A DNA stretch of 64,000 nt from CAVTRI01 sp963737075 (GTDB taxonomy: Bacteria > Actinomycetota > Acidimicrobiia > Acidimicrobiales > Palsa-688), in NCBI GenBank assembly GCA_963737075.1, contig CAVTRI010000001.1, positions 1,860,001 to 1,924,000 on the forward strand, written 5' to 3'. The position numbers and the translations under genes were made by a program. Of this stretch, positions 46,872 through 55,628 are shown piece after piece. The first letter of the stretch is position 1. Every line of letters begins with the position of its first letter. A model generated the notes under the pieces. It was not told where the DNA came from. It made no database searches and saw nothing but the letters and a program-made list of their open reading frames with translations.

Positions 46872-47873
46872 GTGGATAGTTCGCAGGGCGTGCTCGAGGC
46901 ACGCAACGAGGTCACGGCGGCTGGCAGGAGGCCGGGCCGCGCGGGGCGGGGCGGCGTCAGCACGGCGCCGTCGTGGCCGCTGGCGGCCGAGTCGCTGACG
47001 CTGTCCGAGTTGGTCGAGCGCACGGGCGTTCCGGCCAGCACCATCCACCACTACCGCCGGCTGGCCCTCATCCCGCCCCCGGACAAGGCGGCGGCCAACC
47101 GGTTCGGCTACGACGAGCGCCACGTCGAAGCGCTCCGGCTGATCCGCATGCTGCGGGAACGGCGAGGGCTTTCGCTGGAGCAGATCGCCGAGACCCTGCC
47201 CGGCCTCCTGGCGGCCCCGACGGGCGACACCGGCCCACCGTGGGGGGGTGACGACGGCGAGCCCGCGGACACCCGGCACCGGCTGGTGGCAGCCGCCATC
47301 GAGGCGTTTCAGACCCGCAGTTACGCGGAAGTGGCCGTCAGCGACATTGCCGAAGCGGCCGGGGTGGCCAAGGGCAGCGTCTACCGGCACTTCGCGGCCA
47401 AGGAAGACCTGTTCCGGGCGGCTATCGAGCAGGTACTCCAGGACACCGCCGACGGCTTCGCCAGCGCGGTCGAAGCCCTCGGGGGCGCGGCCGGCGTGGC
47501 TGACGACCCGGACCAGACGGCGCTGGTGTTCGCGGGCCTGGTCGCCAGGGCCCTCCCGCTGCTCCTCGAGCTCGGAGCCAGGGCCGCGAAGGGCTTCGAC
47601 GAAAGCGAGGACGACCTCGCTCGTAGGGTGCTGCGCACGCTTGCCGGGGCGGCCGGGAGACCGTTGGCGGCTGAAGGCCAAGACCCCGTCGTCGCCGGGC
47701 TCCGCGTGATCCAGAGCGCGTTCGCCACCCTGCTCGGTTGGGCGGTGGGACCCGACTGGCCACCCGACGCCGACGACCCGGGCTCCGATGTACGGCACGA
47801 GGCCGCTCGCAAGCGCGCCGGGCAACGGGCCGGGAGCCGCCAGGTGGAACGGACGAACTCACGGCTTCCATAG
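46872..47873 (+). CDS. MerR-TetR fusion transcriptional regulator
   Basis: 333 residues with two DNA-binding modules. Residues about 40-110 are a MerR-type winged helix (LTLSELVERTGVPASTIHHYRR, then NRFGYDERHVEALRLIRMLRE). Residues about 134-180 are a TetR-type helix-turn-helix (RHRLVAAAIEAF, then VSDIAEAAGVAKGSVYRHFAAKEDLF), followed by a TetR ligand-binding-like helical domain. The start is uncertain (GTG 46872 used; the first 40 residues are low-complexity). Lies between the R2lox pair and the hopanoid operon and could regulate either. Confidence 0.82.
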   Translation: MDSSQGVLEARNEVTAAGRRPGRAGRGGVSTAPSWPLAAESLTLSELVERTGVPASTIHHYRRLALIPPPDKAAANRFGYDERHVEALRLIRMLRERRGLSLEQIAETLPGLLAAPTGDTGPPWGGDDGEPADTRHRLVAAAIEAFQTRSYAEVAVSDIAEAAGVAKGSVYRHFAAKEDLFRAAIEQVLQDTADGFASAVEALGGAAGVADDPDQTALVFAGLVARALPLLLELGARAAKGFDESEDDLARRVLRTLAGAAGRPLAAEGQDPVVAGLRVIQSAFATLLGWAVGPDWPPDADDPGSDVRHEAARKRAGQRAGSRQVERTNSRLP

Positions 47874-47984
47874 CGGCACCCGCGGCGAGGGTGCTTGACA
47901 CGGCACCCCCGCAGCGCGTACATCTGGTGACCACACGGTCAGCCCTTGCACAGAGGCGTGCAGGTAGCGAGAAAGGAGGCCGCT

Positions 47985-48890
47985 ATGGATGTGCTGCGCC
48001 CAGTCACACCCCCGGCCGGCCTCCCCACGGAAGCGGACGTCCTCGGGCGCACGGCCGGCGAGAACTTTCCGGTGGCCCTTCGCATCCTCCCCGCCCGCAC
48101 CAGGGAGCACCTGGTCGCCATCTACGGCTATGCCCGGCTGACCGATGAGCTCGGCGACCATCTCCCGGGCGGACCGGACGCCCGCCTCGCGGCCCTGGAC
48201 TGGCTGGAAGGCGAGCTGGCGCTGGCGCTGCGGGACCCCGACCGGAAAGACCTGTACCCGCTCGTCACCGCCGTCGCCCTGACCGTACGCCGCCTGGGCG
48301 CCGATCCGCAGCCGCTGCGGGACCTGATCGAGGCCAACCGTCTCGACCAGCGCCTCTCCCGCTACGGCACATTTCAGGACCTCGTCGCCTACTGCCAGCA
48401 GTCGGCCAACCCCGTGGGCCGGCTCGTCCTGGCCGCGTTCGAGCAGACGACAGCGGAGCGCGAGCGCTGGTCGGACCGGATTTGCACCGGGCTGCAGCTG
48501 GCCGAGCACTGGCAAGACGTCGGCGAGGACGCGGCGGCCGGAAGGATCTACCTGCCGCAGGAGGATCTGGTCCGCTTCCAGGTCCCCGAGAGCGACCTGC
48601 TCGAGCCGCGAGCGAGCAGAAACCTGCGGGCCCTCCTCGTCTTCGAAGTGGCCCGAGCCCGGCGCCTGCTCGACGAAGGCGCCCCCCTCGTCTCCGACCT
48701 CCGCGGCCGCGCCCGCCTGGCCGTGGCCGCCTTCGCCGGCGGGGGCTACGCGGCCCTCGACGCCATCGCCGACGCCGGCTTCGACCCTCTTGCCACGCGG
48801 GCCACCCCGGCCAAGGCGAGGGTCGCCACCTACGCCGCCCGCCTGTTGCGTGCCCGACGGCCGCCAACCCCAGCCAGGAGCGCGGCGTGA
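47985..48890 (+). CDS. hpnC: Squalene biosynthesis protein HpnC
   Basis: 301 residues of the squalene/phytoene synthase superfamily. ENFPVALRILPARTREHLVAIYGYARLTDELGD carries the first Asp-rich site (motif spans residues about 23-56), and GLQLAEHWQDVGEDAAAGR the second. In the HpnCDE route, HpnC converts presqualene-derived intermediate to hydroxysqualene. ATG 47985 is preceded by AAAGGAGG. First gene of the hopanoid operon; its stop overlaps the hpnD start (GTGA). Confidence 0.88.
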   Translation: MDVLRPVTPPAGLPTEADVLGRTAGENFPVALRILPARTREHLVAIYGYARLTDELGDHLPGGPDARLAALDWLEGELALALRDPDRKDLYPLVTAVALTVRRLGADPQPLRDLIEANRLDQRLSRYGTFQDLVAYCQQSANPVGRLVLAAFEQTTAERERWSDRICTGLQLAEHWQDVGEDAAAGRIYLPQEDLVRFQVPESDLLEPRASRNLRALLVFEVARARRLLDEGAPLVSDLRGRARLAVAAFAGGGYAALDAIADAGFDPLATRATPAKARVATYAARLLRARRPPTPARSAA

Positions 48891-49741
48891 ACCTCGACCA
48901 GGCATACGATCGCTGCGAAGCCATCACCGCGGCTCAGGCCCGGAACTTCGCCTGGGGCATCAAGCTGTTGCCGGCCCCCAAACGGCGAGCCATGTCCGCT
49001 CTGTACGCAGTGGCCCGCCGCATCGACGACGTGGGCGACGAGCCGGGCGAGGCGCCGGCCAAGCTGGAGGCGCTGGCCGGCCTGCGGAAACAGATCGACG
49101 CCATCGCGCACGACCCGGGAGCCGCGGGCGACGACCCGGTGCTGGTCGCGCTCGCCGACGCCGCCCGGCGCTACCCGATCCCGATGGGGGCGCTCGCGGA
49201 GCTGATCGACGGTTGCGAGATGGACGTGCAGGGCACGACCTACGCGACCTTCGAGGACCTCGTCGGCTACTGCCGGCGGGTGGCGGGCACCGTCGGACGT
49301 CTGTCCCTTTCGGTCTACGGCTGCGACGACCCGGCGACGGCGGAGCCCCTCGCCGACGCCCTCGGGGTGGCCCTCCAGATCACGAACATCCTCCGCGACA
49401 TTCTCGAGGACCGCGACGACATTGGCCGCGTCTACCTGCCGGCGGCCGACCGGGCGCGCTTCGGCGTGCCCGACGACCTCGCGGGCGACACCGACGACCT
49501 GATGGCCCTCATCGCCTTCGAGACCGGACGGGCCGAGGAGTGGTACGCGCTGGGACTGGGGCTCCTGCCCATGCTCGACCGGCGCAGCCGGGCCTGCACG
49601 GCGGCCATGGCCGGGATCTACCATCGGCTGCTCGACCGGATGCGCCGGGACCCCGCCGCCGTCCTCCGCGGCCGCCTGTCGCTGCCGGCGTGGGAGAAGG
49701 CGACCGTCGCTGCTCGCGCCCTGACGAAAGGAACGGTCTAG
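48887..49741 (+). CDS. hpnD: Presqualene diphosphate synthase HpnD
   Basis: 284 residues, squalene/phytoene synthase family. YAVARRIDDVGDE is the first Asp-rich motif and LQITNILRDILEDRDDIGR the second (NxxRDxxxD). Condenses two farnesyl diphosphates to presqualene diphosphate. GTG 48887 overlaps the hpnC stop by 4 nt; its TAG overlaps the hpnE start by 1 nt. Confidence 0.9.
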   Translation: MNLDQAYDRCEAITAAQARNFAWGIKLLPAPKRRAMSALYAVARRIDDVGDEPGEAPAKLEALAGLRKQIDAIAHDPGAAGDDPVLVALADAARRYPIPMGALAELIDGCEMDVQGTTYATFEDLVGYCRRVAGTVGRLSLSVYGCDDPATAEPLADALGVALQITNILRDILEDRDDIGRVYLPAADRARFGVPDDLAGDTDDLMALIAFETGRAEEWYALGLGLLPMLDRRSRACTAAMAGIYHRLLDRMRRDPAAVLRGRLSLPAWEKATVAARALTKGTV

Positions 49742-51099
49742 TGCATGTCGTCGTGGTAGGCGGAGGGCTGGCCGGCATCACCGCCGCCCTCGACTGCGCG
49801 GACGCAGGAGCGTCGGTGACACTGTACGAGCGCCGTTCCCGCCTCGGGGGCCTCACCTGGTCGTTCGAGCACGCGGGCCGGACGGTGGACAACGGGCAGC
49901 ACGTGTTCCTGCGCTGCTGCACTGCGTACCTCGACTTTCTGGCCCGGATCGGATCCGCCGGCGACGTGGTGCTGCAAGACCGCTTGGACGTGCCTGTGGT
50001 GCGCCCGACGAAGACCGGGCCCCGCACCGCACGCCTGCGCCGGGTCACGCTCCCCGCCCCGCTGCACCTGGGGCCGGCGCTGGCCCGCTACGGGCACCTG
50101 AGCGTCGCCGAGCGGGTGCGCCTCGGCCGGGCCGTGCTCGCGTTGCGCGACCTGGACCTGGAGGACCCCGATCTCGACGGCGAGACGTTCGGTGCCTGGC
50201 TGGCCCGCCACGGCCAGTCTCCCGCCGCCGTGGCCGCCCTGTGGGACCTGATCACCGTGCCTACCGTCAATCTCCCGGCGGCACAGGCGTCGCTGGCCAT
50301 GGGTGCCAAGGTGTTCCAGACCGGTCTCCTGACTGACAGCAAGGCGGCGGACATCGGCTGGTCGGCGATCCCGCTCGGGGTGCTGCACGGCGAGCGGGCG
50401 GCAGCGGCACTGGCAAGGGCCGGCGTCGAGGTACACCTGCAAACGCCGGTGAACGAGATCACGGAAGGTCATCGTTGGGCGGTCCGCACGCCGAGTTCCT
50501 GGACCCAGGCGGACGCGGTGGTCGTTGCCGTCCCGCACCAGGCGCTCGATCGGCTCGTCCCCGCCGGCGCATGCTCCGGGCTGCACGGCCTCGGTCAGTC
50601 TGCCGTCGTGGATGTCCACCTGGTCTACGACCGCGAGGTCACCGACGAGCCGCTCATGGCCGCCATCGACTCCCCGATCCAGTGGATCTTCGACCGGACA
50701 ACCTCGTCGGGCCTGGCAGCGGGCGGGCGGCAGTACCTGGCGGTGTCGCTGTCGGGCGCCGACCGGCTGCTCGGCAGCCACCCGGACGACCTGGCTGCCG
50801 AGATCGAGCAGGCGCTTCCTTGCCTGCTGCCGACAGCGGGCGACGCCAAGGTCGTCGACCGCCTGGTGACCAAGGAACGCACCGCCACCTTCCGCGCCGT
50901 ACCCGGCACGGCCCCCCTTCGTCCCGCGGCCCGGACGCGACTGCCCGGGCTGGCCGTTGCCGGGGCGTGGACCGACACCGGGTGGCCAGCGACCATGGAA
51001 GGCGCCGTACGCAGCGGCCACGCCGCCGCGCACGCCGCTCTGGCATCCGGCGCCCGGCCCGTGCCAGCCGCCGCTCCCCCCATCAAGGAGGCAGTGTGA
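49741..51099 (+). CDS. hpnE: Hydroxysqualene dehydroxylase HpnE
   Basis: 452 residues, FAD-dependent amine oxidase/phytoene desaturase fold. VVVGGGLAGITAALDCADAG binds FAD, GGLTWSFEHAGRTVDNGQHVF matches HpnE proteins, and the C-terminal TGWPATMEGAVRSGHAAA is the second FAD contact. Reduces hydroxysqualene to squalene. GTG 49741 overlaps the hpnD stop. Confidence 0.9.
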   Translation: MHVVVVGGGLAGITAALDCADAGASVTLYERRSRLGGLTWSFEHAGRTVDNGQHVFLRCCTAYLDFLARIGSAGDVVLQDRLDVPVVRPTKTGPRTARLRRVTLPAPLHLGPALARYGHLSVAERVRLGRAVLALRDLDLEDPDLDGETFGAWLARHGQSPAAVAALWDLITVPTVNLPAAQASLAMGAKVFQTGLLTDSKAADIGWSAIPLGVLHGERAAAALARAGVEVHLQTPVNEITEGHRWAVRTPSSWTQADAVVVAVPHQALDRLVPAGACSGLHGLGQSAVVDVHLVYDREVTDEPLMAAIDSPIQWIFDRTTSSGLAAGGRQYLAVSLSGADRLLGSHPDDLAAEIEQALPCLLPTAGDAKVVDRLVTKERTATFRAVPGTAPLRPAARTRLPGLAVAGAWTDTGWPATMEGAVRSGHAAAHAALASGARPVPAAAPPIKEAV

Positions 51100-52142
51100 C
51101 CCCCACCCTCGGCGTCCCCGACATCCTGGCCCGGTCCCGCCGCGCCGTGACCCCGGCCATGCAGGACGCCATCGAACGCCTGGCCCCCGACATCCGCCGT
51201 CTGGCGACGTACCACCTCGGCTGGACCGACGCCGACGGCCGGCCGGCTGGAGCACCGGGCGGCAAGGGCATCCGACCCGCGCTGGCCCTGCTGTCGGCCC
51301 GGGCGGCGTGGGTGGACGAGAGCGTGGGCGTGCCCGGCGGGGTCGCCGTCGAGCTGGTCCACAACTTCTCGCTCATCCACGACGACATCATCGACGAGGA
51401 CACCGAACGTCACCACAGGCCGACGGTGTGGTCAGTCTTCGGCGTGGGGCCGGCGATCATCGCCGGTGACGCCCTGGAGACGCTCGCCCACCAGGTTCTG
51501 CTCGAAGCGTCGCCCGAGACGGGCGCGGCGGCGTCCGCTTCTCTCGCGGAGGCGACGGCGTCGATGATCTCCGGCCAGGCCGACGACATCGCCTTCGAAA
51601 AGCGCACCAACGTCACCGTCGAAGAGTGCATGGCCATGTCGGCCGCCAAGACGGGCGCCCTCCTCGGGTGCGCGGCGTCCATCGGGGCGGTGCTGGCCGG
51701 GGCGCCGGCGGTGACCGTGGCCGCTCTGCGCGACTACGGGCGGCACCTGGGGCTGGCGTTCCAGGCGGTCGACGACCTGCTCGGCATCTGGGGCGACCCT
51801 GCCCGCACGGGCAAGCCGGTCGGCCACGACCTTCGCCAGCGGAAGAAGTCGATGCCGATCGTGTCCGCGCTGGCCGCTGGAGGCGACGAGGCGGACGAGC
51901 TGCGCGCCCTGCTCCTCGGCGAGTCCTCGGATGATCCCGCCGATCTCGGTCCTCTCGAGGCCGCAGCCGTCGAAAGGGCTACGTACCTCGTGGAAGTCTG
52001 CGGCGGGCGGGAGTGGACGACGGTGCGGGCCAAGGCGCATCTTGACGCCGCTCTGGGGGCGCTGGAGCGGGTGCGGTTGTCGGCGGTGCCGCATCGGGAG
52101 CTGGCCGACATCGCGGTGTTCGTGGTGGAGCGGGAGGCCTGA
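51096..52142 (+). CDS. Polyprenyl (farnesyl/geranylgeranyl) diphosphate synthase
   Basis: 348 residues. First Asp-rich motif HDDIIDED (D96-D102) and second QAVDDLLGIWGD near residue 228, plus GGKGIRPALALLSA. Joins isopentenyl diphosphate to allylic diphosphates. Its place between hpnE and the cyclase suggests it makes the farnesyl diphosphate used by HpnD; product length cannot be set from sequence alone. GTG 51096 overlaps the hpnE stop by 4 nt. Confidence 0.88.
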   Translation: MTPTLGVPDILARSRRAVTPAMQDAIERLAPDIRRLATYHLGWTDADGRPAGAPGGKGIRPALALLSARAAWVDESVGVPGGVAVELVHNFSLIHDDIIDEDTERHHRPTVWSVFGVGPAIIAGDALETLAHQVLLEASPETGAAASASLAEATASMISGQADDIAFEKRTNVTVEECMAMSAAKTGALLGCAASIGAVLAGAPAVTVAALRDYGRHLGLAFQAVDDLLGIWGDPARTGKPVGHDLRQRKKSMPIVSALAAGGDEADELRALLLGESSDDPADLGPLEAAAVERATYLVEVCGGREWTTVRAKAHLDAALGALERVRLSAVPHRELADIAVFVVEREA

Positions 52143-53998
52143 TGGCCGACGCCGCCGCCGCGCTCAAGGCCGCCCGGGACCACCTGCTCGACCTTCAGCA
52201 CCCCGACGGGTGGTGGAAGGGGGAGCTGGAGACCAACGTCACCATTGACGCCGAGGACCTGTTGCTGCGGCACTTCCTCGGCATCCTGGACCCCCGTGTG
52301 GCCGCCAAGGCGGCGGCGTGGATCCGGTCGCATCAGCGCGACGACGGGGCGTGGGGGACGTTTTACGGGGCCCCTGGCGACCCCTCGACGACGGTCGAGG
52401 CGTACGTGGCCTTGCGCCTGGCCGGCGACCAGCCGGAGGCGCCGCACATGGCTCGGGCGGCGGCGTGGGTGCGCGACCGCGGCGGCGTCGCGGCGACGCG
52501 GGTGTTCACTCGCATCTGGCTGGCCATGGTCGCCCGGTGGGACTGGGAGGCCCTGCCGGTCCTGCCCGCCGAGATCATGTACCTGCCGCGGTGGGTGCCG
52601 CTCAACATCTACGACTTCGGCTGCTGGGCCCGCCAGACGGTCGTGGCCCTGGCGGTCGTGATGGCCCACCGGCCGGCGCGGCCGCTTCCTTTCGGGATCG
52701 ACGAGCTCATCGTGCATCCGGCGACCGGTCCGCAGCCGCCCCGCGTCGCCTTTCCCCAAAGAGCTTTTCTCGCGCTGGACCGCGTGCTGCACCGGTACGA
52801 ACGGCTCCCCAAGCCGCTGTTTCGCCGCCATGCCTTGCGGCTGGCCGAGCAGTGGATCGTGCGCCGTCAGGAGGCGGACGGCTGCTGGGGTGGCATTCAG
52901 CCGCCGCTGGTGTACTCGGTGATCGCCTTGCACCTGCAGGGCTACCCGCTCGACCACCCGGTCATGGCCGCCGCGCTGGCCGGGATGGAAGGGTTCCTGC
53001 TCGACGATGCGCGCGGCCGGCGGGTTGAGGCCTGCCAGTCGCCGGTATGGGATACCGCGCTGTCGATCGTGGCGCTCGTGGACGCCGGAGTCGCCCCCGA
53101 CGACCCCGCGATCGTGTCTGCGGCCAGGTGGCTCGCAGGCGAGGAAGTGCGCGTGCAAGGCGACTGGGCGGTGCGGCGACCGGCGCTCGCACCTGGCGGG
53201 TGGGCGTTCGAGTTTGCCAACGTCAACTACCCCGATATCGATGACACCGCCGAAGTCGTGATGGCGCTGCGGCGCGCGTGTGCCGCGGACGAGGCGTGCC
53301 AGCGGGCCGTCGATTGGACGGTCGGTATGCAGAGCCGCGGCGGCGGTTGGGGCGCGTTCGACGCCGACAACGACAGCCGCTGGGTGGCCGCCCTGCCGTT
53401 CTGCGACTTCGGCGAGGTGACCGACCCGCCGTCTGCCGATGTCACCGCCCATGTCGTAGAGATGCTGGCCAGCGAGCCGCTCGTGTCTCAGCGCGTGCTG
53501 GCACGGGGCGTCGAGTGGCTGTGGGGCCAGCAGGAGGCCGACGGGTCCTGGTTCGGGCGGTGGGGGGTCAACCACGTGTACGGCACCGGCGCCGCCGTAC
53601 CCGCCCTGGTCGCCGCCGGAGTTCCCGGGAACGACCGCCGGATCCGGCGGGCGGTGGCCTGGCTGGCTGAGCACCAGCATGCCGACGGCGGCTGGGGGGA
53701 GGACCTCCGCTCGTACGTGGATCCGGCGTGGCGAGGCCATGGCGTCTCCACGGCGTCGCAAACGGCGTGGGCGCTGCTTGCTCTCGTCGCCGCCGGAGAC
53801 CACTCTTCGGACGCGGCCCGGCGCGGCGTCGAGTTCCTCGTGTCGACGCAGCGGGGGGACGGGACGTGGGACGAGCCGTGGTTCACCGGCACGGGTTTCC
53901 CGTGGGACTTCTCGATCAACTACCACCTGTACCGGCTGGTGTTTCCGGTGATGGCGTTGGGTCGCTGGCTGCGAGCATCCGGGGAGGACGGCACGTGA
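52142..53998 (+). CDS. shc: Squalene-hopene cyclase
   Basis: 618 residues, (alpha/alpha) double-barrel triterpene cyclase, also called HpnF. The DxDD motif reads DIDD at 365-368 with the proton-donor aspartate D367. Several QW repeats are visible (DGWWKGELETN, DGCWGGIQPP, GGGWGAFDADN, DGSWFGRWGV, DGGWGEDL, DGTWDEPWFTG). Converts squalene to hopene at the membrane. ATG 52142 overlaps the previous stop (TGATG-type). Confidence 0.94.
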   Translation: MADAAAALKAARDHLLDLQHPDGWWKGELETNVTIDAEDLLLRHFLGILDPRVAAKAAAWIRSHQRDDGAWGTFYGAPGDPSTTVEAYVALRLAGDQPEAPHMARAAAWVRDRGGVAATRVFTRIWLAMVARWDWEALPVLPAEIMYLPRWVPLNIYDFGCWARQTVVALAVVMAHRPARPLPFGIDELIVHPATGPQPPRVAFPQRAFLALDRVLHRYERLPKPLFRRHALRLAEQWIVRRQEADGCWGGIQPPLVYSVIALHLQGYPLDHPVMAAALAGMEGFLLDDARGRRVEACQSPVWDTALSIVALVDAGVAPDDPAIVSAARWLAGEEVRVQGDWAVRRPALAPGGWAFEFANVNYPDIDDTAEVVMALRRACAADEACQRAVDWTVGMQSRGGGWGAFDADNDSRWVAALPFCDFGEVTDPPSADVTAHVVEMLASEPLVSQRVLARGVEWLWGQQEADGSWFGRWGVNHVYGTGAAVPALVAAGVPGNDRRIRRAVAWLAEHQHADGGWGEDLRSYVDPAWRGHGVSTASQTAWALLALVAAGDHSSDAARRGVEFLVSTQRGDGTWDEPWFTGTGFPWDFSINYHLYRLVFPVMALGRWLRASGEDGT

Positions 53999-55623
53999 GT
54001 TCCCTGCTCGTGTTGGCGCCGATGCGGATGGAGGCGCGGGCCGTCTCGGGCGCGCGCGTCGCTGGCGTGCGGGTGGCGCGGGTTGGCGTCGGGCGGCGGG
54101 CGGCGCATGGCGGTGCTTCGGCCGTTCGGCGCGGCGCAGAGGCGGACGGGCGGGGTGCCGGGGCCGGGGCGGCGGTCGGGCGGGGTGCCGGGGCCGGGGG
54201 GGCGGTCGCGGTTATGGGGGTCGCCGGGGGCTTGGTCGAGGACTTGGCGCCCGGTGCCTTGGTTGTCGCCGACCGGCTGCTTGACGAGACGGGTCAGCCG
54301 GTCGGCGACGCCCCTTTCACTTCTGCGCCGCTGGTGGCGGCCGCGCTTCGGCGGGCGGGGCTGACCGTCCGGGTGGGGCCGATCGTGTGCCCGGATCGTC
54401 CGGTGCTGAGGCGGGCTTCGCGCGACGCGTTGGCCGCCCACGGGGCTCTGGCCGTGGACATGGAGAGCGCGGCCGCGCTCTCGGGTGTAGCAGGGAGCGC
54501 GGCTGCGCTCTCGGGTGTAGCAGGGAGCGCGGCTGCGCTCTCGAGTGTGGGGTTTGATCGGCCGGTGGCGGTGGTGCGGGCGGTGTCAGACACCCCGTCG
54601 CACGGGCTGCTGTCTCCCGCGATCGTGCCCGGCGGGCTGGCCGCTTTGCGGGCGCTTCGAGCGGCGGTACCTGCCGTGGCATCGTGGGCGGCCGCCGCGG
54701 GACCGCGGACGGTGCTGTTGGCGGGCCCGAGGTCGTTCTGCGCCGGGGTCGAACGCGCGATTCAGACCGTGGAGCGGGCGCTCGACCGGTGGGGGGCTCC
54801 GGTGTATGTGCGCCGGCAGATCGTGCATAACCGCCACGTGGTGGCCGACCTGGAGGCCCGAGGAGCCATCTTCGTACAGGAGTTGGACGAGGTGCCCGAT
54901 GGAGCGACGGTGGTGTTCTCCGCCCACGGGGTGGCACCGGAGGTGCGAGCAGCCGCGGCGGTCCGGGACCTGCAGGTGGTCGACGCCACCTGCCCCCTCG
55001 TCGCCAGGGTGCACACCGAAGTCCGCCGCTTCCGCGACCGCGGCCTCCAGGTAGTGCTGGTCGGCCACGCCGGCCACGACGAGACGGAGGGCACCCTCGG
55101 GGAGGCACCCGACATCCAGCTGGTGTCCACGCCAGCGGACGTCGCTCATGTCCGCGCCTCTGATCCTTCTCGGGTGGCGTATGTGACGCAAACGACCCTG
55201 GCCCCCGACGATGTGGCTGGCGTGGTCGACGCGCTGCAGGACCGTTTCCCGGCGCTGGTCGGCCCGCACGCGGCCGACATCTGCTACGCGACCCAGAACC
55301 GCCAGGACGCGGTCAAGGCGATGGTCGGAGACTGTGACCTGCTGCTGGTGGTCGGATCCGGCAACTCGTCCAACACCGCTCGCCTGGCGGAGGTTGCCCG
55401 GCGGGCGGGCTGCCGTGCCGAGCTCATCGACGACGAGACGGACATCGAGCCGGACTGGCTGCTCGGCGCCAACACGATCGGCTTGACCGCAGGGGCGTCA
55501 GCCCCTTCGGTGCTCGTGGACCGCGTTGTGTCCGCCCTTTCCGGGCTCGGGCCGGTGTCGGTGTCGGAGCGCTTGCTGAAGACCGAGGCGGTCTCTTTTC
55601 CCCTTCCTGTGGAGGTTCGATAA
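53995..55623 (+). CDS. HpnG nucleosidase-IspH fusion protein
   Basis: 542 residues with two enzymes in one frame. Residues 1 to about 230 are an HpnG-type phosphorylase/nucleosidase (LAVDMESAA, with DMES at 155-158), which releases adenine in bacteriohopanetetrol synthesis. Residues about 237-542 are IspH (HMBPP reductase) with Fe-S cysteines C249 (RSFCAGVERA), C333 (VDATCPLVARVH) and C430 (DICYATQNRQ), plus HNRH, SAHGVAP and GHDETEGTLG. IspH makes IPP/DMAPP, so the fusion joins precursor supply to side-chain formation. Two 30-bp in-frame duplications expand the HpnG half. The junction shows no stop or frameshift. GTG overlaps the shc stop. Confidence 0.88.
   Translation: MSSLLVLAPMRMEARAVSGARVAGVRVARVGVGRRAAHGGASAVRRGAEADGRGAGAGAAVGRGAGAGGAVAVMGVAGGLVEDLAPGALVVADRLLDETGQPVGDAPFTSAPLVAAALRRAGLTVRVGPIVCPDRPVLRRASRDALAAHGALAVDMESAAALSGVAGSAAALSGVAGSAAALSSVGFDRPVAVVRAVSDTPSHGLLSPAIVPGGLAALRALRAAVPAVASWAAAAGPRTVLLAGPRSFCAGVERAIQTVERALDRWGAPVYVRRQIVHNRHVVADLEARGAIFVQELDEVPDGATVVFSAHGVAPEVRAAAAVRDLQVVDATCPLVARVHTEVRRFRDRGLQVVLVGHAGHDETEGTLGEAPDIQLVSTPADVAHVRASDPSRVAYVTQTTLAPDDVAGVVDALQDRFPALVGPHAADICYATQNRQDAVKAMVGDCDLLLVVGSGNSSNTARLAEVARRAGCRAELIDDETDIEPDWLLGANTIGLTAGASAPSVLVDRVVSALSGLGPVSVSERLLKTEAVSFPLPVEVR
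54148..54207. repeat. In-frame 30-bp tandem duplication in the HpnG half
   Basis: Two copies of a G-rich 30-bp unit beginning GGGCGGGGTGCC (54148-54177 and 54178-54207, one mismatch), encoding a duplicated GRGAGAGxAV decapeptide. Probably recent slippage; it lies in a surface-loop-like, low-complexity part. Confidence 0.8.
54465..54548. repeat. In-frame 30-bp tandem repeat next to the HpnG active site
   Basis: A 30-bp unit beginning GAGCGCGGC occurs almost three times (54465-54494, 54495-54524, 54525-54548), adding SAAALSGVAG decapeptides directly after DMES. Copies 1 and 2 differ by one base. Confidence 0.85.
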
Positions 55624-55628
55624 CTGCG

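Noticed and set aside
47876..47894. GCACCC-N7-GGGTGC as another regulon site
   Set aside because: Spacer and outer bases differ from the operator and no -10 lies at 22-23 nt; the hopanoid operon is not placed in the regulon.
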